Below, piece after piece: positions 6,806 to 17,989 of a stretch of DNA of 21,025 bases. A program made the position numbers and the translations under genes. The DNA is from Mnemiopsis leidyi (lineage: Eukaryota; Ctenophora; Tentaculata; Lobata; Bolinopsidae), in the NCBI GenBank assembly GCA_000226015.1, contig JH156106.1:63557-84581 (forward strand), in the 5' to 3' direction. The notes below the pieces were generated by a model. The model was not told the origin of the DNA. It did not search any database and saw only the letters and a list, made by a program, of their open reading frames with translations. Numbering within the stretch: the stretch's first letter is position 1; every line of letters begins with the position of its first letter.

Positions 6806-9800
6806 TTAGCTTTCCGGAGATCTGTAACAAGGACTAAATTGCAGGTATAAGGGACCTTCCTCAATGACAAATAACTTTTACAAGAATAACCGCCATCGCA
6901 CGGATTGATACTAAATCTCGTTAAATAATATGCTTTATGTTTATAAATGTTTACTCATAGTCGCAAATCTTAAATGAATTACGGTTAAACAAAATCAGAT
7001 CAAAGTAAAAATAAACGTATTAGTAGCTGGAAATTATCAGATCACACCTCCCTAGACAATTAGACGATAATTTGAGAGAAGGTGCCGAATGAACTTCCGT
7101 AGGAAGGCTGATCTTAGCCTAAAAGTCGCGCAATAGAGTGGAAGACAGTATGATTACGGCTATATCTACCATAGCTGACGACAACTTTTATAGTGCTAGG
7201 ACTAGTGCTGAGTCTCAAAAGTGACGTTTATGACAATGGAACTGATGATCTGCTGGGTGCAGGGAGTCTCCTGATGCAGGGAGAAGCTACCTCGTTTTAG
7301 CAATGTCTACTTGCGTTGCTAGGGCGAGGCTTTAGCTGGACAGATTAGCAAGTTTCAGTTTAAGGCTCACTTCACTCTTCACCTCTAGCTGACGACGATT
7401 AACACATGTTGATTGAAAGCTTCTCCAAAATCAAAACTCGTGTCTATTTATGTCTATCAACCCCCCTACAAGTTTCAGTAGCTTATAAACAATGAACATA
7501 ATAAACAAATTCCCGGTGAACAAGACTTTATGGTGTTTGTCTGGATCGATGGATTATAAAACATAAGCCTGATGACATTAACATACAACTACCAAGACCA
7601 TCAATATTGCCATTCTATATTCCATCAACCGTCCCTATGATATTAGGAAGTTGATCCCTCAGAATTAAACAGATCTCTAAGAAAACAAGCAAAAAAAACA
7701 TAAGCCCACACAAAACTTACATCATACTAATGAATATATATCGTGAAATGTAACAAGATGTTAAACATCTATTCTTTATATTTGCTCTGTTAGATAGATT
7801 TATTGCCGCCTGTGTGTATAATCAGTGATTGCCATGATGACTTTAGAATTTTGTACTTGCTCGGAAGCGTGGTGCTGCTCGCAAAATTTCATTTTGACGA
7901 AGTGTACCTCTCTTCATTCATCACCACGACAGTATGAAGCATCCTGAATCCTGATCTTCATGGAATATAAGACAGACAAAGCTCAGGCGTTTGTTCGGAT
8001 TCACTCCACTTTAAGTTGAATCATGGTTAACGACTTACCGACCAAGTTTCAATAAATCATTAAACCTTTTGAAAACAAATTCACTTGGTAGTTTAGAAAT
8101 ATTGGGGTTAAAAGGAAGCCATGGTTACGTCCAAAAAAACACAGGACTTGGAGCCTGGAGAAAGTAAAATATGAAATAAAAAAGATTGTGAAATTTAAGA
8201 TTGTAAAACGAGGAAACATTTTGCTCTGCAGACATTTGGAATTTCACTATTATACCTAAAATCCTGTCAAAATGGCAAAAAAAATTAAACAACAAATTAC
8301 TGTAACGTTAGTTTAAATTTGCTGTGAGCGCGTCGGTAATAAATTGTAATTTGTAACCAGGGCAAAATTGTACATTTGCTTTTAAACTAAGGTCAGGCGG
8401 CTCCATTTAAGAGCGCTGACGACAGAAACTAAACAGAAACCGAGCAGGCAATTTTAAACAGAAACACCAAAAGTGAAGTACAGTGTGATTCAGAGAATAT
8501 ATCGCAGAAAGCTCGTTTAAACATGAAGCAGTAGTTATCTAGCCAAACTGAAAAATATACAGAATAATGTCATGAAAGTCAGAGGAACCTATAAGTATAG
8601 CAAGAGTAAGGCAGCTTGGACGCTATAACTGCATACAAGTCAATTTATAAGTTCTCAAGACCAAGTGTCTAAACCCGGCCGTTTGAAAAATGAAGCTGTT
8701 AGTGAGAGCTCGACAAAAATTATCAGCATCTGACTTTGACCAAAATAGAAATCCCAAGCAGCAACTCCATCATACAAGTATTTTTAGTAAGGCTGTTTTA
8801 AAATTCCTAAGGAAACCGTTATTGCGATTCTAACTCTCTTTGTCCGGATAAAATCTTGCACGTTTTTCAGATAACAAAGCACCTGTGCGGTTATAGTTAT
8901 ACTTCAAGACAACAAACAATAATCAGCTCAAGGTGACTGCTGAGACAGTGATCCTAGACGAGATATTTATTATGCAATAAGTGGATGTCAGAAATTGAGA
9001 AATATGACAATGAGAACTCACAATCCGACCCCTGACCGTAACATGTCTAGACACACTTTGTCACTCGACTACAACTTCGGCAGAATCTGTGTTTTAAAAG
9101 CGAGTTGCGATAACAGTAAACAAGATCAATGGTAACCCACAGTAGTGTTTGAAGTACTTCGAATTATCGATGGTTCGCAGTCAAGTGATATGATTTAAAC
9201 ACTTTAAAGAGATCGTTAACCTGTACTCGTAGTGACTTAAGACTCAGAAGTACCAAACGTATTCGATTTTTAGAGACTCAAAAATCAGTCGGGATTGATA
9301 CGGCTTCATTCTCGAAATCAGCCGTGGAAAGTCACAGCAAATGCAAGGGATATCAACGATTTCATTATTATCAATAATAAACACTCGTTACACGATCACA
9401 GCAATTTGCTCCGTAGATTTGGCTGCCTCCAAAGTTCAAGTTGGGTAAGCACAGCCAGAGTCCTTTGAACATTGAATAAAGCAAAAAATCATCCCTTATA
9501 ACACCCGCATTATGATAGTCAATGGGTGATTGCATCAAGGGAGCCTATTTGCTACAATTGAAAGTCCATTAAATTTACAGGTCAGTCGGTAAACCTGACA
9601 AAACCAACCACACGGGTGTTTTGTGTACGAATTTGCCAGCTCCAGTTTTGGATTAGTAATTTATTACGATAATTCGAGGACAGCTCATCGTCCAAGGTCC
9701 GCTCAGAGACTAGGACATCATACATTGGATCGGGGCGGAATGGTGGAGGTCGCGAAATACTACAATAGATCGCACACCTGTCTCATAGTTATACAGTTGT

Positions 9801-10202
9801 GCAATAGAACGTAGACGCTGGTCAGAATTGATGGATTACCGAGAAGAAAAGACTACTCTATTACCCGATACAAGTCGTTAAATTCAATTTTTATAGTCAT
9901 CAATGTTTGGAATAACGATTATAAAGGAACTTACGGGTACGACGAATCTAACTTTCATCTTCACAATTTGGGCTCTATGCAAGGCTGTGATTTCAGGTTA
10001 CGCCTCTAAAATGACGATTGTTTGTCAATAAAGATTTCATTGACGTAGAAGTGCAAATATCGTATTGACACTAAGATATGTGTTCTGCGGAATAATATCT
10101 CCAAACTCCATTATAAAGGTTTTGATGCATGTCGACAGATGCATTAGTTAAACTGAACCAGTCTTGATAGCTCGACAGATTTGAATAAGCCGTCATGTTC
10201 TT

Positions 10203-10224
10203 TCTTGCAGGTATCTTGCAGGTA
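10203..10224 (+). repeat. 11-bp tandem duplication TCTTGCAGGTA x2
   Basis: Each unit contains a splice-acceptor-like TCTTGCAG directly joined to a donor-like GTA. No adjoining exon could be supported on either side, so this is listed as a repeat only. Confidence 0.7.
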
Positions 10225-11238
10225 TCCCGAAGAATTATAGCGTTCATTAACCTGCTTTCTAAGAATAGACCACAAAAATAAATATATTAAATAATGATAA
10301 GCGAAACATACATGTTTAAGGTTTCAGCCTTAAAATCGCATTACAGACTAGAAACATTTTTCAAATATGTGAGAGTCGTGCTTAGGCTTACTTACACTGA
10401 TGTACCTGCACATATAAAGCATTAGCTCCAATGGTAAAACCTATAAGTATAAAGTGAAATCTAAAGGAAGAGCTAGTCAGGGATATAAAATTTAGAGAGA
10501 TGAAAATAACCTTCACGCTAACTACAATTATCTGAGGGCTCATCTCAATCTCATTGCTCAACCAAATAATAGACCTTCATGCCGCGGTTTTTTAAAGAAG
10601 CAGCTGACAGATCGCGCCGTTTGAGCTCATTCGTCGGACAAAATATTGACACTCTCTTTCCAGCTCACATTCTGATCTCTCTCGCTCTCGATAGGTCTAT
10701 TTACTGCTTTGTCATTACTAAAGACGTGAAGGCGGAGAGCCAGTGAACCAGAATCTTAAACCACAGAACCCTCCCCAACCCTTCTCCTTGTCATTGATAC
10801 TAAGACAGGAGAAAAGTAGGTGATGGCAAAGAAATGAAGGCCGTGACGGATATAGGGTTGTGGGCGGGGCGAGAAACCGGGTTTGGCGACATTGACAGCC
10901 GCCGTCAAATCTCCAATAACCATTATACAGCACCAGCTGTATACCTCTCTATCCTGGGTCTTTCGATGAAGGAGCTGCGAGATGGGGCAGGGAGATAACA
11001 AACGTCAAGTTCGGTTGGATAATACCTGGCCAGGTGGGCCGGTTTATTGACCGTTAATGAGACAAGAGTGACGTCCTGCCAAACAGGTCGGACAGAGAAA
11101 CGAACAAGCCTTGTTATTAAATGATTGACGGGTTAGTGACCACTTGGCACAAGTGTTCATCTCAAATACCTCGAGCCAGTGCTTCGCCCCTTTAAGTGGC
11201 TCCTCCCAAAATCGGGGGATTGTTCAACCAGGCCTTGA

Positions 11239-11262
11239 GGGGGGGGGGGGGGGGGGGGGGGG
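11239..11262 (+). repeat. Uninterrupted run of 24 G
   Basis: A mononucleotide tract of 24 Gs between CCTTGA and CTTGAAA. Long G runs form G-quadruplexes and are error-prone in sequencing, so the exact length is unreliable. Confidence 0.95.
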
Positions 11263-12364
11263 CTTGAAATCGGTAATAAGCGAGTTATTGGGTCCGTAAA
11301 TATGTTGAAGAACTAAAATTACTGATTAAGTGAACCTAGTTAATGCAGGAACCATATTGTTTGAGGAAGCAATGCAACTTTTGGTTTGGTTGGAGAGACG
11401 AAATAAAACAGTTAACATGACTGGGTTCTTGAATTCTTCAATTTATGTATCATCTTTAGAGAACCTGTTATAGATATAGGGTAAATAGGAGAGGCACAAC
11501 GGGAATCTTAAATATAAAAGAGATAGAGAGCCTATAATTATAAAAACGCTAAAAGGTGACAAAAAGTATTAAAGATAAAAGAATGTGCATGCAGACTGAA
11601 CAAAATTAAGATGTGTCTTCCTCCAAATAATACTCCTTTAAATACTGTGATAAAACGTGAAAAAGACGTGAAAGAAAGAAATGCAGAAACAGGGTTTGTG
11701 TAAGCTAGTTGATTTGACTTCACAGGAATTTATAGCACCCTAATGAGCATCAATTTCCTTTCTTTTTAGGTAATCACAAAGAGAATATTTTTTCAAAGAT
11801 GAGGAATTTTTTAGAAATTCATATTCCATGAACAAAGCTTGGCCGTTTTACAATAAAACATGTTAAACATATGCAAGAATTTTATTGAATCCTTCGTAAA
11901 GCAACTGTGAAAATTTAAAGAAAAACTAATTTTCGACTTTACCGCAGCCGTCCAATCTTGCTAAATCCCAAAATTTTATTTTTCATGTAAACTAACTTTG
12001 AAAACTTGCACACGCTATTTAAAATATCAACCCTCTTGAAACTTTGAGGGTGAGGACAGTGATAGAGAAATGTTAATGCTATGTGAAGTCTGTTTCCATT
12101 TTCAAGGAAAGGGGAAAGACTTATTGGACACTTGAAATAAATCAAATGTAGCAATTTTTTTGCCAAAATTCAACTAAACTGGAAGACAAAAAGACTAAAC
12201 TGGAAGACAAAAAGTAGTAAGAAACACCCCTGAGTTGTCTAAATACCAGATATTATTAGTTCTATTTTCACAAACATAAATTATCTAATCCGGGTGTCCA
12301 CGTTAGAATAAAAAAGTAAGTCGTCAATTGATGCCCATACGGTTGTTTGAAGCTAGCAGTCAAA
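11263..12364. other. AT-rich region without a supportable gene; small tandem repeat
   Basis: No coding region is supported. An exact 21-bp tandem pair, ACTAAACTGGAAGACAAAAAG, is at 12173-12193 and 12194-12214. A short open frame on the minus strand at 11939-12166 shows no family motif. Confidence 0.5.
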
Positions 12365-12628
12365 TCAGCTAGCAAAATTTTTACATATCCCCTTAAGCAG
12401 AAACTGTTGTTCGACGTTGCCATTATTACTGTTAACAAGGTAGAAAACGAGCATTAACCTTGCCATGGAGTCGACAGGGTCAACATAATGTTGTGAAATA
12501 ACGGTTTGAGATATCATATAAAAGTTGTTATATTGGAGCGGAGCAGTCCCAAACATGAAGCAGCAAAACAAACTGTAAATTTTAGAAAGACTGAACAAAA
12601 GGTTTCTATGGAACGCCAAGAATGCCAT
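12365..12628 (-). pseudogene. Possible relic of a hAT-type transposase (or domesticated relative)
   Basis: A minus-strand open frame of 87 codons. Its second half reads VDPVDSMARLMLVFYLVNSN and then GNVEQQFLL. In hAT transposases and host proteins derived from them (ZBED5, GTF2IRD2 and many FAM200-type proteins) a stretch of the form D-E-S-T-D, then hydrophobic L-x-V-F-V-R-[YF]-V, then [VI]-x-E-x-[FL]-L follows the first catalytic Asp. The resemblance is good in order and spacing, but the DEST box itself is degraded here and the frame closes soon after. The first half (residues 1-40) shows nothing recognisable. I read it as a short, old transposon fragment, with chance resemblance as the alternative. 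Confidence 0.35.
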
Positions 12629-14175
12629 TCTTCACTCATAATTATCGCAGAATTATTGAATTAAACTGGAAATCTGGAATTAAAACATAAATATAAAAGG
12701 GGTCACCGGTCAAACAGAAAATCACAAAAAATAATAAGTTATCGTTATGCTATCGTTCATCTGTTAGTTATGAGCGCGTCGAAAAGTTGTATGGCACTGG
12801 CAGCAAATAGATCCAAATTTTACTTTTTATTACGCACACGAAATTCTGGCACATCCAAATCGTTCTTCTATTATACAGGGCACATATTCTATGGAATCAA
12901 CTCCCATACGATGTAAGGGCCATTGGAAGCCCGTCTATTCTAAGAACCGATTACTTGCACGTCTTTGGGAAACATTGAAACAACTATCGACCCACTGATG
13001 AAGACCATCTAATTTAGTCCATTTTAATTTACCGGAAATTTAGGACTTTTCCCCATGGCCATTCATAAAATTATAAGTGAATTATTCTTATACACGCCAA
13101 TCCCTATGATTTCATTGAATAAGTATACGGCATTTAATATTTTAAAATCAATTTTCTGTATTATCTTATAAACTGTATTGAAAGGTTTTGTCAATTATTG
13201 AAACAATTGTATGTAATTTGGTGAAAAAGTTTGATATATATTGGTATCTTTAAAAATTCTTTTTACCTTTTTACCCCTAATTCTTAATAATTTTATTGTA
13301 GATAAAGAGAGGAACTTTATTTATTATATATATATATATTTTTTTTAAAAAGTTCTTATTCTATTATTGATTTTATGTTTTGGATATTTCTGTAACTAGT
13401 TTACCAATATACCCTAAAATTTACTTTGTTACAGCAAGTAATGCCTCATTTACCGCCGTACCTGGGCCCGATGTAATTGCTTTTACTGTTTTAATAGTGA
13501 ATATAGTGTTTCAGTGTCCCAAAGATTGTTTACACTTAGTCACTTGTCAAGGCATCCCAAGGTCTCATTGGCAGATTAGAGATATTACATTGCTGTAATG
13601 AGTAATCCTTATTTCTGTATCCAATTTTAAAGATTTTCAATAAAAAGATTTGTGACCATATAAAAGGCAAGACACGGTTAAGCGATCATTTAGATAAAAG
13701 TATTGTATAGCCAATTTCTAATTATTAGCAGCCGATGGATTGGAGAGGGGGAGAAAGATACGCAGTTTCTAATAATGATGCTGCGCTGAAAGTTTTCGTA
13801 CAGAAAGGTTAATTAAATCAAACTATCACTGTGGCCTTGGGCTGGCAAATACGTCGAATTTAACTCGCCATGAAACTTAGCATAGTTTACATTTAATAAT
13901 TACCTAATCTTAAATGTTATCATCGATAAATGAGTGGATGCCTTATTCATTAAGTTAACCTATGACATCAGAATTACAGGACCCTTTGCCTAGTTCATTC
14001 TACTCAGTCACATTATCACTTGGAAATGAAGATGAACCCTAAACCTTTTAGTAAACCTTAACCCTTTAAACCTTTAACCCCCCTATAAGCAATATGCAAT
14101 GATTATTTATAGATACTGAGTTATATTCAGTTGGTCTGCCTTCCCGGCTGAAACCTTTGTATAAACCTTAAGCAG
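12629..14175. other. AT-rich region without a supportable gene
   Basis: It contains a (TA)n tract at about 13325-13338 followed by poly-T. An AAACCTT/AACCCTTT-rich stretch at about 14038-14083 superficially resembles degenerate telomere repeat. A 72-codon frame at 13380-13598 lacks an ATG start and any recognisable motif. Confidence 0.5.
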
Positions 14176-14580
14176 AGACCCCGTCCTCAAGCCGCCTTAT
14201 CCTCCTTCCTATCCCCCTTAATGTTCCTCTTTCCTCGCTCCTCCGACCTTCCTCCCCTTCACATGCATCCTTCACGGCCTCACCCTTCTCCATCTTCCCT
14301 CCAACCACCTTCCTCCCTTCTCCATCTTCCCTCCTCTCACCTTTCTCCCTTCTCCATCTTCCCTCCAACCACCTTCCTCCCCTCTCCATCTTCCCTTCTC
14401 CATCTTCCTCCCTTCTCCAGCTTCCATCCACCCACCTTCCTCCCTTCTCCATCTTCCTTACTTGTCCATCTTCCCTCAATCCACCTTCCTCCCTTTTCCA
14501 TCTTCCCTCCACCCACCTTCCTCCCTTCTCCATCTTCCCTTCACCCACCTTTCTCTCTTTTCCATCTTCCCTCCACTGAA
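14176..14580 (+). repeat. Pyrimidine-rich minisatellite (CTTCTCCATCTTCCCTCC type)
   Basis: About 400 bp in which one strand is almost all C and T. It is built from variable units such as CCTTCTCCATCTTCCCTCCA and CCACCTTCCTCC in irregular order. Both strands are open in one frame, giving low-complexity Pro/Ser/Leu on the plus and Gly/Glu/Arg on the minus strand. This follows from the repeat and does not indicate a gene. Such asymmetric pyrimidine tracts can form triplex (H-) DNA. Confidence 0.9.
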
Positions 14581-14599
14581 CTTCATCGGATTTGAAACC

Positions 14600-16650
14600 G
14601 TACCCGCTCCTCTCACGAGAATATATTCAAAACAAAATTAAAGCATGGATAACAGTAGCACTTCTTCGTAAATAGAATTTGCAAAGGCCATTAAGGTGTA
14701 ATCGCGCGTTAATCAGGTACTGTCATGGACCGGGGTCGAAACTGCGATAGTGATTTGAGTAGAAATGACGAGTTGAACTGGATCTCGAAGCTAACCGTTA
14801 CTAATTAATCTATTCTTTAAACGCATAACCCGAACAAGCGGGTAAAGCAGCGAAATTTCCACATATTTTGACTTTATTTCCGGAATTTGTCGAAGGAACC
14901 TTTTGCGGCCCTTACGTCAATCGACGGAAAATTAAAGAGATATCTATATCGTCCGCCCAGTAAATCCTCAGCCAATTATAATTGTAAGGTACTCATATTT
15001 TTTGTAGGTGCTGTGATGCAGTATAAAAAGTTGTAAAATCCAAGCTTTTAAGGAAGTAACGTAAACTATTTTTAGACTTGATCTACTAGTACTTCGGCCG
15101 GGCACTGTAAAATACTCACGTTCACTGAATTAATTCCGCAGCAGGATACACATGCATGCACACACATGCATGCACACACATGCAAGCATGCATGCGTTTT
15201 TTAGGTTCACTTAAAATCTTATTAGCCGGGAGAGCGGACCAACTGATCCTAACTCAATATCCAACTGTCATTGCTTATTGCTTACGTGCACCAAGGGGTC
15301 CACCTTCATTTCCAAGAGATGATGTGACTTAGTTGAATGAACTTGAGATCAAAATCAGGTTGGGGAGGATCAGGTAAGCTTAGCCAGCATCCATGATGTT
15401 ACAAACCCACTGGGGCATTACTGCACCCAGTCTCCAAGCGCAGCTTACAGTAATGATTAACAGGAGACAAGCAAACACAGAAACACACCTAATGAAATTG
15501 AGGCACACTAGCTAGCTCAGAAAAGGACTGAGAACTGGTTCAACTTCCAATTGTCAGTTTTTACAATATTTAACTAGAACTTTGTTGTATAACACTATCT
15601 TTTTTAAAGCACTCGTATTTTTTGAAAACTATCAGACAATTAAAACATTAACGTTTTTAATCATTTCATAGTCACAGAAAAATTTAATTTCAATCGGAAC
15701 TTCACTCGCTCGCAAACTCTCTAAACGTTGAACCAACTATACTTATATTGCATAGCAGATGTGAAAAAACGTGAAATATCACTTTTAAAACTCCTATTGG
15801 CCACTTATAGTATACATGGCGAGTTAAACCAGTAAATCAAAAGAAATTCGGGCAGTCGTGAGTCCTTCTATTAACGTTCTAATGTCTCGAGAGTAGGACC
15901 TCGAATGCATAAATTCATAGTATCTTGGTTGCAAATTGTTGGGGCTCAAATCAAGGGATAAGGTCGTTAAACGCATCTCAGGCCAGGAAATCCGCAATAA
16001 CCGTGCAACAGCAGCAGCGAAAATCGACATCAAAAGTATTTGAACTGCCGGCTTAAGAACTCTCGACCACTTCTTTACCGATATGTCTCATAAAAATGCA
16101 CCATAACTTAAAGCAATAATTTAATATCATGATTTATGAGGAAATAATCCTGATGTAATAAAAAATAGCAAATTAGTTTCTCAAAACCACACAACCATTT
16201 TAAATCCTTTTGACTGGAAAACATTTAATACTTTGTTCTGAGAGACCGGTCACATTTAACGATGTTGAGGAGTGAAGATTAGCTGATATTGGAGGTAAAT
16301 ATAAAATTGTACCGACGAGAACTAACAGGAGGGGGCTCACCCTCCCTCCAAAAGTAAAATAAACACCCGAATTTGAAATTTGCCATAGCGTCCGGTTTTT
16401 AGGGTTGCAATGGAAGCCACGCCGGTTAAACTGTTTCAACCGTTTGTATTTATAGAAGATTTACGTCAAACTACTTGAACAATCAACTATTAGATAATCA
16501 GCGGCACAATCAGTGGAAAAAGTTTGCAATGAATAACTAGGTAATTCGTTACCAGTAAGTATGCGGCGAACAGCTTATGCTTGAACTTGACCCAATGTTC
16601 CAATAATCTTGCAAAAATTCGAAAGAAAGCGATTGGAACCCAACATTAAT
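14600..16650. other. 2-kb region without a supportable gene
   Basis: Only short open frames occur, such as minus-strand 15824-16033 and 16200-16439. Their predicted peptides show no domain, and I find no matching splice partners. The alternating CA/TGCATG tract is listed separately. Confidence 0.5.
15149..15195. repeat. CATGCA/CACACA microsatellite
   Basis: Repeats of ACACATGCATGC with slight variation over about 47 bp. The alternating purine-pyrimidine sequence can adopt Z-DNA, and TGCATG is self-complementary. No gene context. Confidence 0.85.
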
Positions 16651-16656
16651 TTAATT

Positions 16657-16662
16657 TTTATT
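16657..16662 (-). promoter_or_regulatory. Canonical poly(A) signal AATAAA of the alpha-2/delta gene
   Basis: TTTATT on the plus strand reads AATAAA on the minus strand, 111 nt beyond the stop codon of the last exon model. Position and strand independently support the 3' end of that gene. Confidence 0.6.
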
Positions 16663-16772
16663 CTCACATTAACTCACTTTCAAAGAGTCCCCACTTTTAC
16701 CATTCTACCACACAAACGAACTGAAGAAAATTAGGAAAACCAGTAAAAACCTCACCACATAACGCCTTCCAG

Positions 16773-16957
16773 TCATTGCCATTTGATGGCGCTAGTTAAA
16801 GCGAGAGTTAGGAGCCACAGAGATTTTGTGTGTTGATTACGTGCACGACTACACTCGTGGAGTTCTCGTGTCCTTAGACAGGTTGTGTGGGTGGGGCGTT
16901 GTTGGGGGGACGAGTACGCAAAGTTACACACTGTTAGGTTACTCCGCAATTCTCGAC
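16773..16957 (-). CDS. CACNA2D-like: Alpha-2/delta calcium-channel subunit, last exon (C-terminal Cys-rich tail and hydrophobic anchor)
   Basis: The acceptor is TCCTAATCATTTTCAG (AG at 16959-16958), with a good branch-point-like CTAAT and pyrimidines. The first two bases complete the Gly codon begun at the donor of the preceding exon (17239). The frame then stays open for 60 codons to TGA at 16775-16773. It encodes an NLT sequon, then QQRPTHTTC and RELHEC, and ends in SLWLLTLALTSAIKWQ. Alpha-2/delta proteins have this order near the C terminus: a basic [RQ]RP..C stretch, an E.CGG-like box and a hydrophobic end used for GPI anchoring. Here the box reads ECSR rather than ECGG. This is the weakest of the five exons in conserved residues, but phase, acceptor, tail type and the downstream AATAAA agree. 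Confidence 0.5.
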
Positions 16958-17054
16958 CTGAAAATGATTAGGAAACTAAGCATCAGGCAAATATCTCACA
17001 GAATCACAATTCAAAAAATTTACGAGCGCGCAGCAAAACGATCACAGAAATTCG

Positions 17055-17255
17055 AGATTAAGAAGAGAACCTAAAGAACTGCAAGATAGAAATACAAGTA
17101 TAAGAATAACCTTTGTTAATGGAGAGAAAGAACTGCAAGATAGAAATACAAGTTTAAGAATAACCTTTGTTAATGGAGAGAGATTAAGAAGAGAACCTAA
17201 AGAACTGCAAGATAGAGTTCTTCAAATATAAGAATTACCGTTGTTAATGGAGAGA
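17055..17255. repeat. Tandem triplication spanning an exon-intron junction
   Basis: Three related units lie at 17055-17127, 17128-17181 and 17182-17255. Each, read on the minus strand, contains TATCTTGCAG (acceptor-like), in units 1 and 3 a TTCTTTAGGTTCTCTTCTTA stretch, and CTCTCCATTAACAA[AC]G followed by a GT donor-like sequence. The unit nearest the exon (17182-17255) includes the last 17 coding bases of the alpha-2/delta exon at 17239-17441 and its donor. The other two are intronic copies with matching changes (AAAGGTTATTC instead of AACGGTAATTC). Unit 2 lacks the TTAGGTTCTC part. Confidence 0.8.
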
Positions 17256-17441
17256 GGTTTCACTTCAACTTCACAGTTAGGATCAGACCTAACGAGTTTC
17301 GAGGAGGCAACACATTGCCCCTCTTTGTCTGGATCTAGTACGTACAGTAGGTTGGTTCCTTCCACCGGCTGAACCAGCACAGGCTTGCTCTTACATGACC
17401 TTGGTTTAACAATCATCATTATCGATAGTTCGGCTACTCGG
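17239..17441 (-). CDS. CACNA2D-like: Alpha-2/delta calcium-channel subunit, penultimate exon
   Basis: The encoded segment includes SCKSKPVLVQPVEGTNLLYV followed by LDPDKEGQC and RSDPNCEVEV. Animal alpha-2/delta proteins have a matching C-terminal stretch: C-x-x-x-[FP]-V-[IL]-x-Q-x-[IV]-x-x-[ST]-N-L followed by a hydrophobic [VL]-[VL]-D and a C. The recalled human CACNA2D3 counterpart is CSKSFVIQQIPSSNLFMVVV. The acceptor AG is at 17443-17442 (CTGAATTAG; pyrimidine content is poor). The first base completes an Arg codon split with the exon before. The donor is G|GTAATT at 17239/17238, phase 1. The 3' end is copied twice in the intron (see 17055-17255). Core residues make this the second most secure exon; the exact 5' boundary is uncertain. 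Confidence 0.65.
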
Positions 17442-17632
17442 CTAATTCAGTGACCCCAAATGTAAGGTTTAAAGTTATTCTAAACAACTCATTCATCGAT
17501 ACCCACTACCCAGTATACAGTAGTAATTGCACTACCACTACCAGACTTAATTAAAACTAGAAATTATAGAACATTAAGACGTTTAATTTCGGTAACTACG
17601 AAGCTATCTCAATGCTTCGATTCTACACGAAC

Positions 17633-17829
17633 CGTGAAGATGTCCGGAAGTCGCAGCTGAAAGAAGCGGAGCTGGTGAAGAGCAAATCTCGAATGTAAAG
17701 GTGATGCGCTGAGCAGCACGTGTCTGTATCTTCTAGATCTACCCCTCTGCAGCTTTCCACCGATCCAGAAACAGGTTTGGGTCCGTGATTTTGTTGGAGA
17801 AGTGTTGATGTTAGCATCTTTATAATTAT
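17633..17829 (-). CDS. CACNA2D-like: Alpha-2/delta calcium-channel subunit, third exon from the end
   Basis: The acceptor is GCGACCCCCCAG (AG at 17831-17830). Translation in phase 0 begins IIIKMLTSTLLQQNHG and runs through SVESCRGVDLEDTDTCC to SFSCDFRTSSR. It continues the upstream exon's FWIFLQQ without a gap. Human alpha-2/delta-1 has an analogous ILQQFLL segment and a following S-x-x-S-C, from memory. The donor chosen, CG|GTTCGT at 17633/17632, is weak but gives phase 2 as the next exon requires; it must lie before an in-frame TAG three codons later. The Cys residues fit the disulfide-rich delta region. An upstream in-frame ATG at 17817 is internal. Confidence 0.55.
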
Positions 17830-17989
17830 CTGGGGGGTCGCATGTTTTATTGACAATTTTAATCGAAACTTAATGTTTCGATCTTTACTTTTTCTGGAAG
17901 TGGAACTGTTCTTTGAACAGTTTTCTTATTGTGGTATTAACTAGTGCTTACTACTGAGAACTCTATATCATGGTCACAGTTTCCTATAC

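Larger units (their letters stand above)
4860..11238. other. 6.4-kb AT-rich region with no supportable gene
   Basis: All open frames here are short, start or end without convincing splice or start context, and show no family motif I recognise. Stop codons are dense on both strands. It may hold distal regulatory DNA or large-intron sequence, or very old repeats. Exons under about 30 codons would be missed by eye. Small repeats inside it are listed separately. Confidence 0.5.

Noticed and set aside
10718-11001. Overlapping minus-strand frames of 71 and 81 codons
   Set aside because: Two frames over the same DNA, no recognised motif, no splice or poly(A) context.
13380-13598. 72-codon plus-strand frame in AT-rich DNA
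   Set aside because: Begins at a non-ATG codon and shows no domain; length is expected by chance.
14038-14083. Possible interstitial telomere repeat (AACCTTT/AACCCTTT words)
   Set aside because: Units are irregular and do not match TTAGGG or TTTAGGG arrays; only about 45 bp.
14168-14595. Long Pro/Ser-rich and Gly/Glu/Arg-rich frames on both strands
   Set aside because: Products of the pyrimidine minisatellite; repeat-driven with no conserved domain.
16826-17074. 82-codon plus-strand frame
   Set aside because: Lies opposite the proposed last alpha-2/delta exon and runs into the tandem repeat; no motif.
17746-17829. Alternative acceptor at 17747 for the third exon from the end
   Set aside because: It also fits phase from the exon at 18294, but would skip the clear exon at 17990-18113, whose GIYRRHTLDKCKEEC join and FWIFLQQ match the family better.
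17623-17856. Treating this 77-codon minus-strand frame as a small independent gene
   Set aside because: Its middle continues the alpha-2/delta reading in phase, with an acceptor at 17830; the upstream and downstream ends are intronic.
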